Origin: Brevifilum sp029548365
GTDB taxonomy: Bacteria > Chloroflexota > Anaerolineae > Anaerolineales > Anaerolineaceae
Direction of reading: 5' to 3'
NCBI GenBank assembly: GCA_035376985.1
Contig: DAOSSA010000001.1
Location: forward strand, 248,001-312,000
Length of the DNA stretch: 64,000 bases
Part shown: piece after piece, positions 1 through 8,631 of the stretch
Position numbering within the stretch: the stretch's first letter is position 1
Layout of the letters: each line of letters opens with the position of its first letter
Notes under the pieces: model-generated
Told to the model about the DNA's origin: nothing
Database searches by the model: none
The model's input: the letters and a program-made list of their open reading frames with translations, nothing else
Made by a program: the position numbers and the translations under genes

Positions 1-567
1 TTTCAATTCATCTGCCAGGTCGCGGCGTCCAATGCTGAAGATGAAAGCCATCCGGGCAACTTCTGCTTCATGATCTGTAAATCCTGGGATTGTTTTTCTC
101 CCATCAAGGACAAGCACGTTGCGGGGCAAAAGGAAATTGATATCATTAGCCAATGCTTGGATCCCCGGCGTTAATATCCAGCAACCTTCTATTAAGAACG
201 TCACCATCCAGCTCAGCGAATATCCCACCTCTCTTTTTAAAACATATCCTACAATCTGCTCATCTTGGGTTTGGTGCAATACTCGCAGATCAGGTTGTAT
301 TCCTGTGAGAAGGATTTTTGTTTTTGGCGTCTTAATTCGTAAAACCTGGCAAATTTCCGCTAACTGAAGTCGTTCGCCATACAGATCTACGTCCACAATC
401 AGATAATCGATCCACGCTTTACCTTTTTCTAAGCTGGCAAAAAAGTCTGTACAATTTGAATATTCGCCAACAACTCTTGTGCGCCAATCGCGAACCAACA
501 ATAAAGCCATCCAATTGCGAGCAAAAAGGTCATCTTCTATGATTGCTACGGTTATTTCTTTACTCAA
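1..567 (-). CDS. Response regulator, NarL/LuxR-like (C-terminus outside window)
   Basis: Reading leftward from a TTG at 567, 189 codons stay open to the window edge, so the C-terminus is missing. The N-terminus has the receiver-domain pattern: an acidic pair in IIEDDLF (about residues 9-15), a candidate phospho-acceptor Asp in YLIVDVDL (about 50-57), a Thr in KILLTG and a Lys in GYVLKRE. The last visible residues (FTDHEAEVARMA, then GRRDLADELK) resemble the start of a LuxR-type helix-turn-helix. A GAGGG ribosome site precedes the TTG, and the start overlaps the mscL stop by 8 bases, which suggests translational coupling. It is probably a two-component output protein; its partner kinase is not visible. 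The TTG start is inferred, because no in-frame ATG lies near it. Confidence 0.7.
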   Translation of the reverse strand, partial: MSKEITVAIIEDDLFARNWMALLLVRDWRTRVVGEYSNCTDFFASLEKGKAWIDYLIVDVDLYGERLQLAEICQVLRIKTPKTKILLTGIQPDLRVLHQTQDEQIVGYVLKREVGYSLSWMVTFLIEGCWILTPGIQALANDINFLLPRNVLVLDGRKTIPGFTDHEAEVARMAFIFSIGRRDLADELK

Positions 568-1075
568 GTTCGCCCTCTTGAAGCGGATCCAATTGGGAAG
601 TACAAAAAGGACAGCGCGAGGCCTTAATCGGAATGTCTTTATGACAGAATGGGCATTCTTTTTCTGTGGGCTCTTCCTTCTCATCCTCAACCTTGAGCAC
701 TTTTTCTTTGAGAGCGCTCATCTTTGCATTAAATTTGTTGATGCTTTTTACAATAAGAAAAACACCCAAACCCAAAAGAAGGAAACTGAGCAGGTCAGTT
801 AAAAATTGCCCGTAATTGAAGGTCACATAACCCAATTCTTTCGCCAAGGCAAGTGTGGCGTTAGGTGGCAACAGCTGTTCTCCTTGCCGAAGAACGATGA
901 ATAGATCTTGGAAATTTGCATTCCCCAAAATCAAACCAAATGGCGGCATGAACAGGTTGTCGACGATGGAGTTTACCACCGTACTGAACGCTGAACCGAT
1001 GATGATCCCAATTGCCAGGTCAATCGCGTTTCCGCGTGTGATAAAATCCCGGAATTCTTGAAATAATTTTTTCAT
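560..1075 (-). CDS. mscL: Large-conductance mechanosensitive channel MscL with zinc-ribbon tail
   Basis: MscL forms a homopentameric pore in the cytoplasmic membrane that opens under tension to release solutes during hypo-osmotic shock. The start, KLFQEFRDFITRGNAIDLAIG, is the family signature followed by TM1 (about residues 15-40). TM2 lies at about 85-110. At 171 aa it is longer than typical MscL (about 130-150 aa) because a charged linker leads to a CPFC-x10-CPFC zinc ribbon (Cys141, 144, 155, 158). The gene is head-to-head with pfkA and overlaps the downstream response regulator by 8 bases. Confidence 0.95.
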   Translation of the reverse strand: MKKLFQEFRDFITRGNAIDLAIGIIIGSAFSTVVNSIVDNLFMPPFGLILGNANFQDLFIVLRQGEQLLPPNATLALAKELGYVTFNYGQFLTDLLSFLLLGLGVFLIVKSINKFNAKMSALKEKVLKVEDEKEEPTEKECPFCHKDIPIKASRCPFCTSQLDPLQEGELE

Positions 1076-1104
1076 GACTCAAGTAAAACCCTTTCCAAAA
1101 GAAA

Positions 1105-1156
1105 TTGAGTAAACGGATAAGTAGAATTATAACTGCTTAACGAACCGTATTATAAT
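1105..1156 (+). promoter_or_regulatory. Candidate promoter region of pfkA
   Basis: TTGAGT at 1105-1110 is spaced 17 bases from TATAAC at 1128-1133. A second, perfect TATAAT lies at 1151-1156 without a good -35. Either could drive pfkA, whose GAGAGG ribosome site sits just before its ATG. Confidence 0.45.
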
Positions 1157-1207
1157 ATTCAGTGCTTAAACTGGTATTTTTAACTTTTTACACCATGAGA
1201 GGTCAAT

Positions 1208-2176
1208 ATGAAAAGTGTAGCAGTGTTAACAAGTGGTGGGGACGCACCAGGCATGAATGCTGCCATTCGATCTGTTATTCGCTGTGGTATCGCCAAAGGC
1301 TGGAGTATGTATGGGGTTACTAATGGCTTTGCTGGTTTGATTGTTGATAATATCCGTCCGATTGGTACAAGAGATGTCGGCGGTATTCTCCACAAAGGGG
1401 GAACTATTCTTGGGTCAGCTCGATGCGAGGAATTTTTTACCGAAGATGGTCGCCGTAAGGCAATCAGGAACCTGAGGCGAATGGGCATTGATGCCCTGGT
1501 TGTCATCGGCGGTAATGGCTCGCAAACCGGTAATTACGAATTGCACAAATTGGGCTTCCCAGTAACGGGAATCCCTTCCACAATCGATAATGATATCTGC
1601 GGGACTGAAATGGCAATTGGTGTCGATACAGCCATGAATATTGCTCTCGAAGCCATCGATCGACTTAAAGTGACTGCCTCATCCCATCAACGGGCTTTCT
1701 TGATTGAGGTGATGGGCAGGAATTGCGGTTATATTGCCCTTATGTCAGGCATCGCAGGCGGAGCAGAATTTATTGTGATCCCTGAGATAGAAATTTCACC
1801 CGAAGAAGTCGCTGAATCTTTGCAGTTGGCTTATGAACACGGTAAAGCTCACGCAATCATTGTTGTTGCCGAAGGTGCAAAATATAATGCGGAAGCTCTC
1901 ATCGCCTATTTTCAAAAACATGAGGAGCGCTGGGGTTTTAAAATTCGGGCGACAATTCTTGGCCATGTACAGCGCGGCGGCGCCCCTGGCGCTTTTGACC
2001 GTATCCTGGCCAGTCGTTTCGGTAACGGTGTCGTTGAAGCGATTGCTCGTGAGGAATATGGCGTTTTGGTGGGATTAAATAATGGAGCTATCACAACCAC
2101 ACCATTGGAAGAGATCATCGGGAAAACCAAAACAATATCAACAGAAATGGTTGAACTCGCCCGTGTATTGGATTGA
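1208..2176 (+). CDS. pfkA: 6-phosphofructokinase
   Basis: PfkA phosphorylates fructose 6-phosphate to fructose 1,6-bisphosphate, the committed step of glycolysis. At 322 aa it has the length of a bacterial ATP-PFK, and E. coli numbering applies directly: GGDAPGMN (10-17), PSTIDND with Asp127 and Asp129, SSHQR (158-162) and MGRNCG (169-174). Gly104 is the residue associated with ATP rather than PPi use. The usual GGDGS phosphate-binding motif reads GGNGS, so Asp103 is replaced by Asn. A GAGAGG ribosome site lies 5 bases before the ATG. The stop codon abuts the stop of the convergent prfB with no spacer. Confidence 0.95.
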   Translation: MKSVAVLTSGGDAPGMNAAIRSVIRCGIAKGWSMYGVTNGFAGLIVDNIRPIGTRDVGGILHKGGTILGSARCEEFFTEDGRRKAIRNLRRMGIDALVVIGGNGSQTGNYELHKLGFPVTGIPSTIDNDICGTEMAIGVDTAMNIALEAIDRLKVTASSHQRAFLIEVMGRNCGYIALMSGIAGGAEFIVIPEIEISPEEVAESLQLAYEHGKAHAIIVVAEGAKYNAEALIAYFQKHEERWGFKIRATILGHVQRGGAPGAFDRILASRFGNGVVEAIAREEYGVLVGLNNGAITTTPLEEIIGKTKTISTEMVELARVLD

Positions 2177-3263
2177 TCAATCTATTTTTCGTAAATAGGC
2201 ATCAATAAATGGATCAATCTGACCGTCCAATACTGCCTGAGTATTTCCCATTTCAAATTCGGTACGATGGTCTTTAACCAACTGGTATGGATGCAAAACA
2301 TAAGAACGAATCTGAGAACCCCACTCTGCTTTGGTGTATTCTCCTCTTAATTCTGAGATCTTCTCGTCCTGTTCAGCATGCTTGATGGCCAGCAAGCGCG
2401 CTTTTAAAACGCGCATCGCGTTTTCTCTGTTTTGCATCTGAGAGCGCTCATTTTGACATGTGACCACAATTCCCGAAGGGACGTGTGTCAACCGCACAGC
2501 GGTGGCGTTTTTCTGAACGTTCTGTCCGCCAGCGCCAGAAGATCGATATACATCAATTTTCACATCTTCTGCAGGAATATGAATTTCATTGTTAAAATCC
2601 ATTTCAGGCAGAACTTCGACCAAAGCAAAGGAAGTATGCCGGCGATGAGCAGCGTCAAATGGCGATAAGCGCACCAGGCGATGTACCCCCTTTTCTGGGC
2701 GTAAATAACCATAGGCCAGGGGTCCGCGTACACTGATGGTCACGCTTTTTATGCCAGCTTCCTCGCCGTCGGTGCGGTCTAAAATGTCTGTTTTATAGTT
2801 TCTGTCTTCCGCCCACCGAAGATACATCCGCTCCAGCATCTCAGCCCAATCTTGCGAATCGGTCCCCCCTGCACCTGCATGGATGGCAAGGAGGGCATTC
2901 CCTCGATCATATTTGCCTGAAAGCAAGGTTCTTAATTCTAATTCGTCAACCTGGCGTTGAATAACCTCAATCTCATGCCGAAGCTCATCCACCATTGCGT
3001 TGTCAGCAATCTCAAGCATTTCGAGTGTGTCTTCAATTCGCGTTGTCAATGCTTCCAGATCTTCGATCTCATCGCGCAAATCAGCCTGGCGGATCATGAT
3101 ACTTTGTGCTTGTTCTCGGTTATCCCATAGGTTTGGGTTCTGAGCTTCCTTTTCTAAACTGTCAAGTTCTTCCCGCTTGTTGTCTAAGTCAAAGATGCTC
3201 CAGCAAATTGATGAATTTTTCTTTAACCTCGGCTAACAGAATTTTTAAATTTTCAATCGTCAT
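2177..3263 (-). CDS. prfB: Peptide chain release factor 2, programmed +1 frameshift
   Basis: RF2 recognises UGA and UAA in the ribosomal A site and triggers peptidyl-tRNA hydrolysis. The reading frame begins at an ATG at 3263, runs 24 codons to an in-frame TGA (3191-3189), and resumes in the +1 frame at GAC (3190), giving about 361 aa, the normal RF2 length. The continuation carries the SPF stop-recognition tripeptide (RLSPFDAAHRR) and the catalytic GGQ loop (SSGAGGQNVQ). A conceptual translation of only the second frame from a later ATG would lose the first 55 residues. The start lies inside the end of ftsY (11-base overlap), so the two are probably co-transcribed. Confidence 0.93.
3188..3203 (-). 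promoter_or_regulatory. RF2 autoregulatory frameshift site
   Basis: On the minus strand the sequence reads CTGGAGCATCTTTGAC. A GGAG Shine-Dalgarno-like element is followed by the conserved CTT TGA C slip site, as in E. coli prfB. When RF2 is scarce, ribosomes pause at UGA and shift +1 into the main frame, so RF2 controls its own synthesis. Confidence 0.92.
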
Positions 3264-4188
3264 TATTTTCCTCCAATGATCTGTCAATAATGCCACAGAC
3301 AAAGGCTTCCCTATCAAATGGCTGCAAATCGGTAATTTGTTCACCTAAACCAGCATAAATAATCGGCAGGTTTAACTGAGACTTGATTGCGAAAGCCATG
3401 CCTCCTTTGGCAGAGGAATCAAGTTTGGCAAAGATCACACCATCAATCGCTACAGCCTCCTGGAAGGCTTTTGCCTGTTGTAAGGCATTTTGTCCTGTTG
3501 TTGCGTCTAAAACCAGCCAGGTAGCGTGTGGAGCGCCTGAAAGGGCTTTCCCGCTAACCCGGTGAACTTTTTTGATCTCTTCCATTAAGTTGTATCGGGT
3601 ATGCAACCGGCCGGCTGTATCAATTAAGACAACATCCTTTTTTCGAGCGACAGCAGCATTAATCCCATCAAAGGCTGCAGCGCCAGGGTCGCCGCCAGGT
3701 TGCCCAGCGATCATCGGCACATTTACCCGTTCTGCCCAAACCTTGAGTTGATCAATGGCTGCTGCCCGGTAGGTGTCTGCTGCAACCAGCAGCGCAGATT
3801 TTCCTTCATCCTGAAACCGCCGAGCCAGTTTTGCTGCAGAGGTCGTTTTCCCGGAACCGTTCACACCAACCAGGATGATTACGGTTGGTTTATGAGAAAA
3901 ATCAGGCAGAAGTGGCGCCTCCAAACGTGCGATTAATTCATCCTTTAATGCTTGATCCAGTTCACCTGTTGTAGTCAAACCTTCGTCTCTGACCTTTTGC
4001 TTGAGTGCATCGATCACATCAAGTGTTGTCTCCACGCCAAGGTCAGCCTGGATCAGCAAACTCTCCAGGTCCTCCCAGGTTTCATCATCAAGTTCAGAAG
4101 TCCCTAAAAAATTCGCAATTCGCCCAAAAGCGACTTTTCGGGTTTTCTCAAGCCCAACACGCCATTTGTTAAATAAATTTTCACTCAT
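3253..4188 (-). CDS. ftsY: Signal recognition particle receptor FtsY
   Basis: FtsY is the GTPase that docks SRP-ribosome complexes at the membrane for co-translational insertion. The 311-aa protein has only the NG core: an N domain (about 1-95), the G1 loop GVNGSGKT (108-115), DTAGR, and the guanine-specificity motif in AKLDSSAKGG. The long acidic A domain of E. coli FtsY is absent, as in many other bacteria. No ribosome site is visible before the ATG, and a perfect extended -10 lies only 10 bases upstream, which points to a leaderless or near-leaderless transcript. Confidence 0.95.
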   Translation of the reverse strand: MSENLFNKWRVGLEKTRKVAFGRIANFLGTSELDDETWEDLESLLIQADLGVETTLDVIDALKQKVRDEGLTTTGELDQALKDELIARLEAPLLPDFSHKPTVIILVGVNGSGKTTSAAKLARRFQDEGKSALLVAADTYRAAAIDQLKVWAERVNVPMIAGQPGGDPGAAAFDGINAAVARKKDVVLIDTAGRLHTRYNLMEEIKKVHRVSGKALSGAPHATWLVLDATTGQNALQQAKAFQEAVAIDGVIFAKLDSSAKGGMAFAIKSQLNLPIIYAGLGEQITDLQPFDREAFVCGIIDRSLEENNDD

Positions 4189-4197
4189 TGATATTTA

Positions 4198-4206
4198 ATT
4201 ATATCA
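4198..4206 (-). promoter_or_regulatory. Extended -10 promoter immediately upstream of ftsY
   Basis: On the minus strand this reads TGATATAAT, a TGn-extended -10. Transcription would start about at the ATG of ftsY (4188), which has no Shine-Dalgarno sequence. Confidence 0.45.
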
Positions 4207-4227
4207 CCTGGATTTCAGATTGGAATT

Positions 4228-5268
4228 TCAAGCTTCAGCAGCAAGCTGACCACACCCCGCTCCAATTTCTATTCCCCGTCGTAGGCGGATGGTGCATGGA
4301 ATTTGACGCGATTCAAGCACATCAGCGAATGTCCGTACCGCATCTGCTTGTGACCCGCGATGATCAAATTCTCGGGTGGGGTTTAATGGGATCAGATTGA
4401 CGTGGCACAACAACCCCTTGATCTGCTGGGCCAGGGCGTGAGCGTCATCCACTGAATCATTCATACCTTCGATCAGCGCGTATTCAAAGGTGATCCTCCG
4501 ATGGGTTCTTTCCACATAATATTTACAGGCGCTTAACACCTTTGCCACCGGGTGCTTACGATTGATCGGCATCAATTGTGACCGGAGATCGGTGTCAACG
4601 GTGTGTAGACTGATGGCCAGGTTAACCTGAATGTCTTCTTCCGCAAAAGCTTTGATCTTCGGAACAATGCCCGCTGTGCTGATGGTCATCCGGCGAGCGC
4701 CCAATCCGAATCCACGGGGGTCGTTGAGCAGGTTGACAGCCCACATCACATGATCATAATTGTGAAGGGGTTCGCCCATACCCATAAAGACCACATTGGT
4801 GATTCGATCCTGATTTTTCGCCAATTCCCGTGCGAAGAACAGCACCTGGGCGACTATTTCACCGCTGGATAAATTTCTCGACAATCCCATTTGACCAGTT
4901 GCACAAAAGACACAACCCAGCCCACAGCCTGATTGTGTTGAAATGCACACGGTTCGACGTTCTTCGTACAGCATCAACACTGTCTCAATCAAACAACCGT
5001 CACCCAGTTCAAATAAAGTCTTGGTCGTCTGCCTATCCTCAGAAAAAATCGTTTTGATGGGTTTGACGGCAGAAATATCAAAATGCGCGGCAATTTCATT
5101 CCGCAAAGTCCTGGGCAGAGTTGTAAGTTCTCCAAAATCAGCTATCAGGTTCTGATACAAACCAACCCAAATTTGCTGCGTTCTGAAGCCCGGCTCTCCC
5201 TGCGCTGATAACCAATTTGCTAATTCGGTCCAGCTGTGATCGTAAATCAGTGGTTTCTCAACATGCAT
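4228..5268 (-). CDS. rlmN: 23S rRNA/tRNA (adenine-C2)-methyltransferase RlmN
   Basis: RlmN is a radical-SAM enzyme that methylates C2 of A2503 in 23S rRNA and A37 in some tRNAs. The 346-aa protein has the CGLGCVFC cluster motif (CxxxCxxC) in its centre, MGMGEPLHNY, and a C-terminal GAGCGQLA segment with the Cys used in the ping-pong mechanism. Its ATG shares one base with the stop codon of the upstream HAD gene (TAATG), so it is translationally coupled to it. FtsY follows 39 bases downstream with its own promoter. Confidence 0.95.
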   Translation of the reverse strand: MHVEKPLIYDHSWTELANWLSAQGEPGFRTQQIWVGLYQNLIADFGELTTLPRTLRNEIAAHFDISAVKPIKTIFSEDRQTTKTLFELGDGCLIETVLMLYEERRTVCISTQSGCGLGCVFCATGQMGLSRNLSSGEIVAQVLFFARELAKNQDRITNVVFMGMGEPLHNYDHVMWAVNLLNDPRGFGLGARRMTISTAGIVPKIKAFAEEDIQVNLAISLHTVDTDLRSQLMPINRKHPVAKVLSACKYYVERTHRRITFEYALIEGMNDSVDDAHALAQQIKGLLCHVNLIPLNPTREFDHRGSQADAVRTFADVLESRQIPCTIRLRRGIEIGAGCGQLAAEA

Positions 5269-6059
5269 TAGAAGATTAAGTCTGTTAAATCGTTTGCAAT
5301 GATATCAGGGTTAGGCTGAAAATTAAGTGCCTCCTCACGCGTTGACGCTCCGCTGAGCACCAGCGCTGTGCGAATACCGGCTGCCTGAGCGCCGGCAATA
5401 TCCGTATCTAACCGGTCGCCAATAGCCAGGGTTTCTTCAGGTGAAAGTTGCAGGCGTTGCATGGCAATCAGGTAAAGATCGGGCTCTGGTTTGCCAATCA
5501 CCTTTGCCTTACTCTCGGTCGCAGTTTCCAAGGCGCGAACAACAGTCCCAGACCCGGGAATAAAACCCTCCGGTGTCGGCAAGGTTGGGTCAAGATTGGT
5601 TCCGATGAAATAAGCACCATTCCGAATTAACAAGGCTGCATGTTTTAATTTTTCATAGGTGAGGTTAAAATCCAAAGAAGCCACAACAATATCGACGCGT
5701 GTTTCATCTTCAGAAACGATTTGAAATCCTAACTCTGAAAGGGTTTTCTTCAGCCCGGGCTGTCCAACAACATGGATTCTTGCGCCTTGAGGATATTTCT
5801 GCTTGAGAAAAATACCCGCTGCCATTGCACTGTTAATGACTTGCCAATCCTCCAACTTTACACCAAAGCCTTGTAATTTCTGATGGTATTCATCGATGGA
5901 TTTCGTCGCGTTGTTTGTTGCAAGAATGAATTGGTAGCCTGAATCAGATATTTTTTGAAAGATTGCTGGCAAATCGCCGATGGGCTGGGTGTCATTCCAT
6001 AAGACACCATCCATGTCGATAATCAATCCTTTAATGTTTGGCAGATGTTTTGAGATCAT
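5268..6059 (-). CDS. HAD-superfamily IIA hydrolase (NagD/phosphoglycolate phosphatase-like)
   Basis: This is probably a cytoplasmic phosphatase. The first motif, IDMDGVLW, supplies the nucleophile and acid/base Asp pair. Motif II is in ILATNNATKS. The C-terminus has KPEPDLY and AIGDRLDTDIAGAQAAG (motifs III and IV). The IIA-type cap lies between. I chose the ATG at 6059 because AAAGG precedes it and because an upstream in-frame start at 6110 would place codons across the clpP terminator hairpin. Its stop overlaps rlmN by one base. The substrate cannot be told from sequence. Confidence 0.85.
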   Translation of the reverse strand: MISKHLPNIKGLIIDMDGVLWNDTQPIGDLPAIFQKISDSGYQFILATNNATKSIDEYHQKLQGFGVKLEDWQVINSAMAAGIFLKQKYPQGARIHVVGQPGLKKTLSELGFQIVSEDETRVDIVVASLDFNLTYEKLKHAALLIRNGAYFIGTNLDPTLPTPEGFIPGSGTVVRALETATESKAKVIGKPEPDLYLIAMQRLQLSPEETLAIGDRLDTDIAGAQAAGIRTALVLSGASTREEALNFQPNPDIIANDLTDLIF

Positions 6060-6071
6060 ATTGAAACCTTT

Positions 6072-6107
6072 AAAAAAAGTGCCAGAAGGCTGATCGCATT
6101 CTGGCAC
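6072..6107 (-). terminator. Rho-independent terminator of tig-clpP
   Basis: A perfect 9-bp stem (6079-6087 with 6099-6107, 11-base loop) is followed on the minus strand by a run of seven T. It lies between the clpP stop and the HAD start, whose ribosome site begins right after the T-run. Confidence 0.8.
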
Positions 6108-6132
6108 CAAAGCAAATCAAACTTGTTCCAGA

Positions 6133-6744
6133 TTATTTTTCAGGAGTCACAAGGACTTTATCCACAAGCCCATATTCAACGGCTTGCTCAGCGCTCATGT
6201 AAAAATCGCGTTCAGTATCTTGGATAATTGTTTCTTCTGTCTGACCGGTTGCATCAGCCAGGATAACATTGATGCGCTCTTTCAAACGCAGGATTTCCTT
6301 TGCCTGAATTTCGATATCCGATGCCTGCCCTGACGCGCCGCCCAGAGGCTGATGCATATGGATGGTCGCATGTGGCAAAGCATACCGCTGGCCTTTCGAT
6401 CCTGCTGCCAGCAGCACAGTTCCAAAGCTGGCTGCCAAGCCTACAGCAACCGTGCTGATCTTGTTGGGGATCATCCGCATTGTGTCATAAATGGCCATTC
6501 CAGCGTAGACCTGCCCACCGGGTGAGTTGATATACATTTGGATGCCACTTTCTGCGTCTTCGCGGCTCAGGTACAGCAATTGAGCCACAATAAGGTTGGC
6601 TACCTGGTCATTAATGGGTGTACCCAGAAAAACAATGCGGTTTTTCAGCAGCAGTGAGTAAATATCGTATGCCCGTTCCCCGGCGCCAGAAGTTTCAACA
6701 ACCATCGGTACCAGGGAATTGATCTTAGGATTAAACATGTTCAC
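6133..6744 (-). CDS. clpP: ATP-dependent Clp protease proteolytic subunit
   Basis: ClpP is the tetradecameric serine peptidase chamber that works with ClpX or ClpC. The 203-aa protein has the triad Ser106 (in AASFGTV), His131 (IHMHQPLGG) and Asp180 (RDFYMS). The residue after the nucleophile is Phe where Met is usual, a mild change. It lies 26 bases after tig and forms a tig-clpP operon ended by the hairpin at 6072-6107. clpX does not follow. Confidence 0.96.
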   Translation of the reverse strand: MNMFNPKINSLVPMVVETSGAGERAYDIYSLLLKNRIVFLGTPINDQVANLIVAQLLYLSREDAESGIQMYINSPGGQVYAGMAIYDTMRMIPNKISTVAVGLAASFGTVLLAAGSKGQRYALPHATIHMHQPLGGASGQASDIEIQAKEILRLKERINVILADATGQTEETIIQDTERDFYMSAEQAVEYGLVDKVLVTPEK

Positions 6745-6770
6745 CGTCCTTTTCCGGCTTTTATGCCAAT

Positions 6771-8375
6771 TTATACTTCTTTTTCTTCATTGCCAGTATT
6801 TTGCTGAGGGTCTTCACCTGAGCTGACTGGCGCATTTTCCAATTCGACAGTTGGTTCTTCATCGATTATTGGTGTTGATTGCGTTTTGCTATCAAAATCT
6901 ACGCTTATGGTATCCGTCAATTCGCTTTGCTCATCATCACTCGATAGCAGTTCATTTTTATCAGCTTGCGCTGAGAGATCAATTTCTATTTCTTTATCAT
7001 CTTCTTGCTCAGCATCTATTGCCTCATCATCTTCCGGGATGGGCTGTCCTGTGCCGATTAATTTCAGCCGGTTGTTCAACAAGATGTTCATCGTCCGTGA
7101 AACACCCTCCATGGTGATCATGCGAGAGAATTCCTCACTTCCCATTTCCCTTTGCAATTCTTCAGCCTTGCCAGTGCTAAAAATCTCCCTGACAACATTG
7201 CTGGTTTGCTCATTGACCAGATCTTTGTCAAGTTTCAATCCCTCTAATTCAATCAAAGTGTCCACGATCAGCGATCGTTCAAGCCGTTGTTTGGCAACAG
7301 GACGGATATCTTCTTCTATGAAAGCCTGTTCTTCCATTCCTCTCAATTTAAGATATGTTTCGTAATCCATCTTCTGACTGGTGAGACGGGATTTGATATC
7401 CTCCAGAACGTGTTCTATTTCGTGGTCAAGCATTTGGGGTGGGTAATTCAAGATAGCATTGTCGGAAATTTCTTTCAGAATTTCGTTAATGTAGTCCCTA
7501 TCATAATTGGCTTGATGTTCTGCGCGCAATTGCTGTTCGAGTTTTTCCCGGAAATCTCCCTCAGACTCAAAATCACCCAGCAATTTGAGAAAATCCTCGT
7601 CAAATTCCGGAAGTTCTAAGGCTTTGACAGATTGCACTTCAATAGAAAAGAGGGCTGTCTTGCCGCGAAAAGTCTCATCTTCAAAGTTTTCTGGATAAGT
7701 GTACTGGATTTCTTTTTCACCGCCATCTTTGACGCCCAACAACTCCCGGGTAAAACCAGGATAAGGCCATTCATTATCCGAAACATGCTCTTCATCTTGA
7801 ATAATTGCTTCTTGGGGTGTTTTATCGGTGATGGTTGCATCATCATCGTCAGCAGGGTTCAAGAATTCGCCGCTCAGCGTATAATAAACCAGGTCGCCGA
7901 CTTCAGCAGGATGGTTCGCCGGGACGATCGTCGCAGACCTTCTTCTGAGGTCAATAATGTAATCATCCACAGCAGAAGTGTTGAACTCTTCTAGTTCATA
8001 CGGCTTGCGAACTTCACGATAATCGCCAAGGTCAATCTCCGGCGCTAACGGAATCATCAAAATGAATTTGGGTGGATCAAAGCTTTCTAAAGATTCAAGA
8101 TTCCCCGCTCCCGAGGGCTCAATTTCCGCCTGTTCTAAAATTTTAGAGTAATCGACCTCAATTAATAAATCAATTGCCTCCTGAATGATTGTCTCTTCGC
8201 CGTAGTGATTGACAATCACCTGATAAGGCGCTTTTCCAGGTCTGAACCCGGGTATTTTTGCGTTTTTAGAGACTTTTTTCGCTGCCCTGCGTTTAAATGC
8301 TTCGAATTCATCTGAAGTGTACTCAACTGTGAGTTTAGCCTGCCGGTCATCTTGAATAATTTTATCGATCTTCAA
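6771..8375 (-). CDS. tig: Trigger factor, with long acidic C-terminal tail
   Basis: Trigger factor is the ribosome-bound chaperone and prolyl isomerase that meets nascent chains at the exit tunnel. The ribosome-docking signature GFRPGKAPYQVIV lies near residues 43-55. A PPIase domain follows (about 160-255, with an Asp-rich insertion), then the helical C-terminal chaperone arms. At 534 aa it exceeds the usual 430-450 aa. Roughly the last 75 residues are low-complexity and rich in Glu, Asp and Ser and are probably disordered. It is the first gene of the tig-clpP operon, downstream of tRNA-Leu. Confidence 0.95.
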   Translation of the reverse strand: MKIDKIIQDDRQAKLTVEYTSDEFEAFKRRAAKKVSKNAKIPGFRPGKAPYQVIVNHYGEETIIQEAIDLLIEVDYSKILEQAEIEPSGAGNLESLESFDPPKFILMIPLAPEIDLGDYREVRKPYELEEFNTSAVDDYIIDLRRRSATIVPANHPAEVGDLVYYTLSGEFLNPADDDDATITDKTPQEAIIQDEEHVSDNEWPYPGFTRELLGVKDGGEKEIQYTYPENFEDETFRGKTALFSIEVQSVKALELPEFDEDFLKLLGDFESEGDFREKLEQQLRAEHQANYDRDYINEILKEISDNAILNYPPQMLDHEIEHVLEDIKSRLTSQKMDYETYLKLRGMEEQAFIEEDIRPVAKQRLERSLIVDTLIELEGLKLDKDLVNEQTSNVVREIFSTGKAEELQREMGSEEFSRMITMEGVSRTMNILLNNRLKLIGTGQPIPEDDEAIDAEQEDDKEIEIDLSAQADKNELLSSDDEQSELTDTISVDFDSKTQSTPIIDEEPTVELENAPVSSGEDPQQNTGNEEKEV

Positions 8376-8409
8376 TGTCGTGTCCTTTAAATTAAAAATT
8401 TACTGAGTG

Positions 8410-8491
8410 TGGGGAAGGAGAGGCTCGAACTCTCACGCGTTACCGCACGTGATCCTAAGTCACGCCTGTCTGCCAATTCCAGCACTTCCCC
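8410..8491 (-). tRNA. tRNA-Leu (anticodon UAG)
   Basis: On the minus strand a class II cloverleaf forms: acceptor GGGGAAG pairs with CTTCCCC, the anticodon arm CGTGA-CTTAGGA-TCACG carries TAG, a long variable arm follows, and the T-loop is TTCGAGC. CCA is not encoded. Confidence 0.95.
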
Positions 8492-8509
8492 TTTGTAATT
8501 TGCAGGGGA

Positions 8510-8538
8510 ATTATACGCCAGGGGATTTTTATCGTCAA
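8510..8538 (-). promoter_or_regulatory. Promoter of tRNA-Leu
   Basis: On the minus strand TTGACG and a perfect TATAAT are separated by 17 bases, and the -10 ends 18 bases before the tRNA 5' end. Confidence 0.8.
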
Positions 8539-8631
8539 CATGAAGATGACCTTAAGCCGTAAGAATTTCGTTAATCTTCGAGTATAATCAGCCACCGTGG
8601 ACCAGCCAAAACCAGTAACAGGAGATCATCG

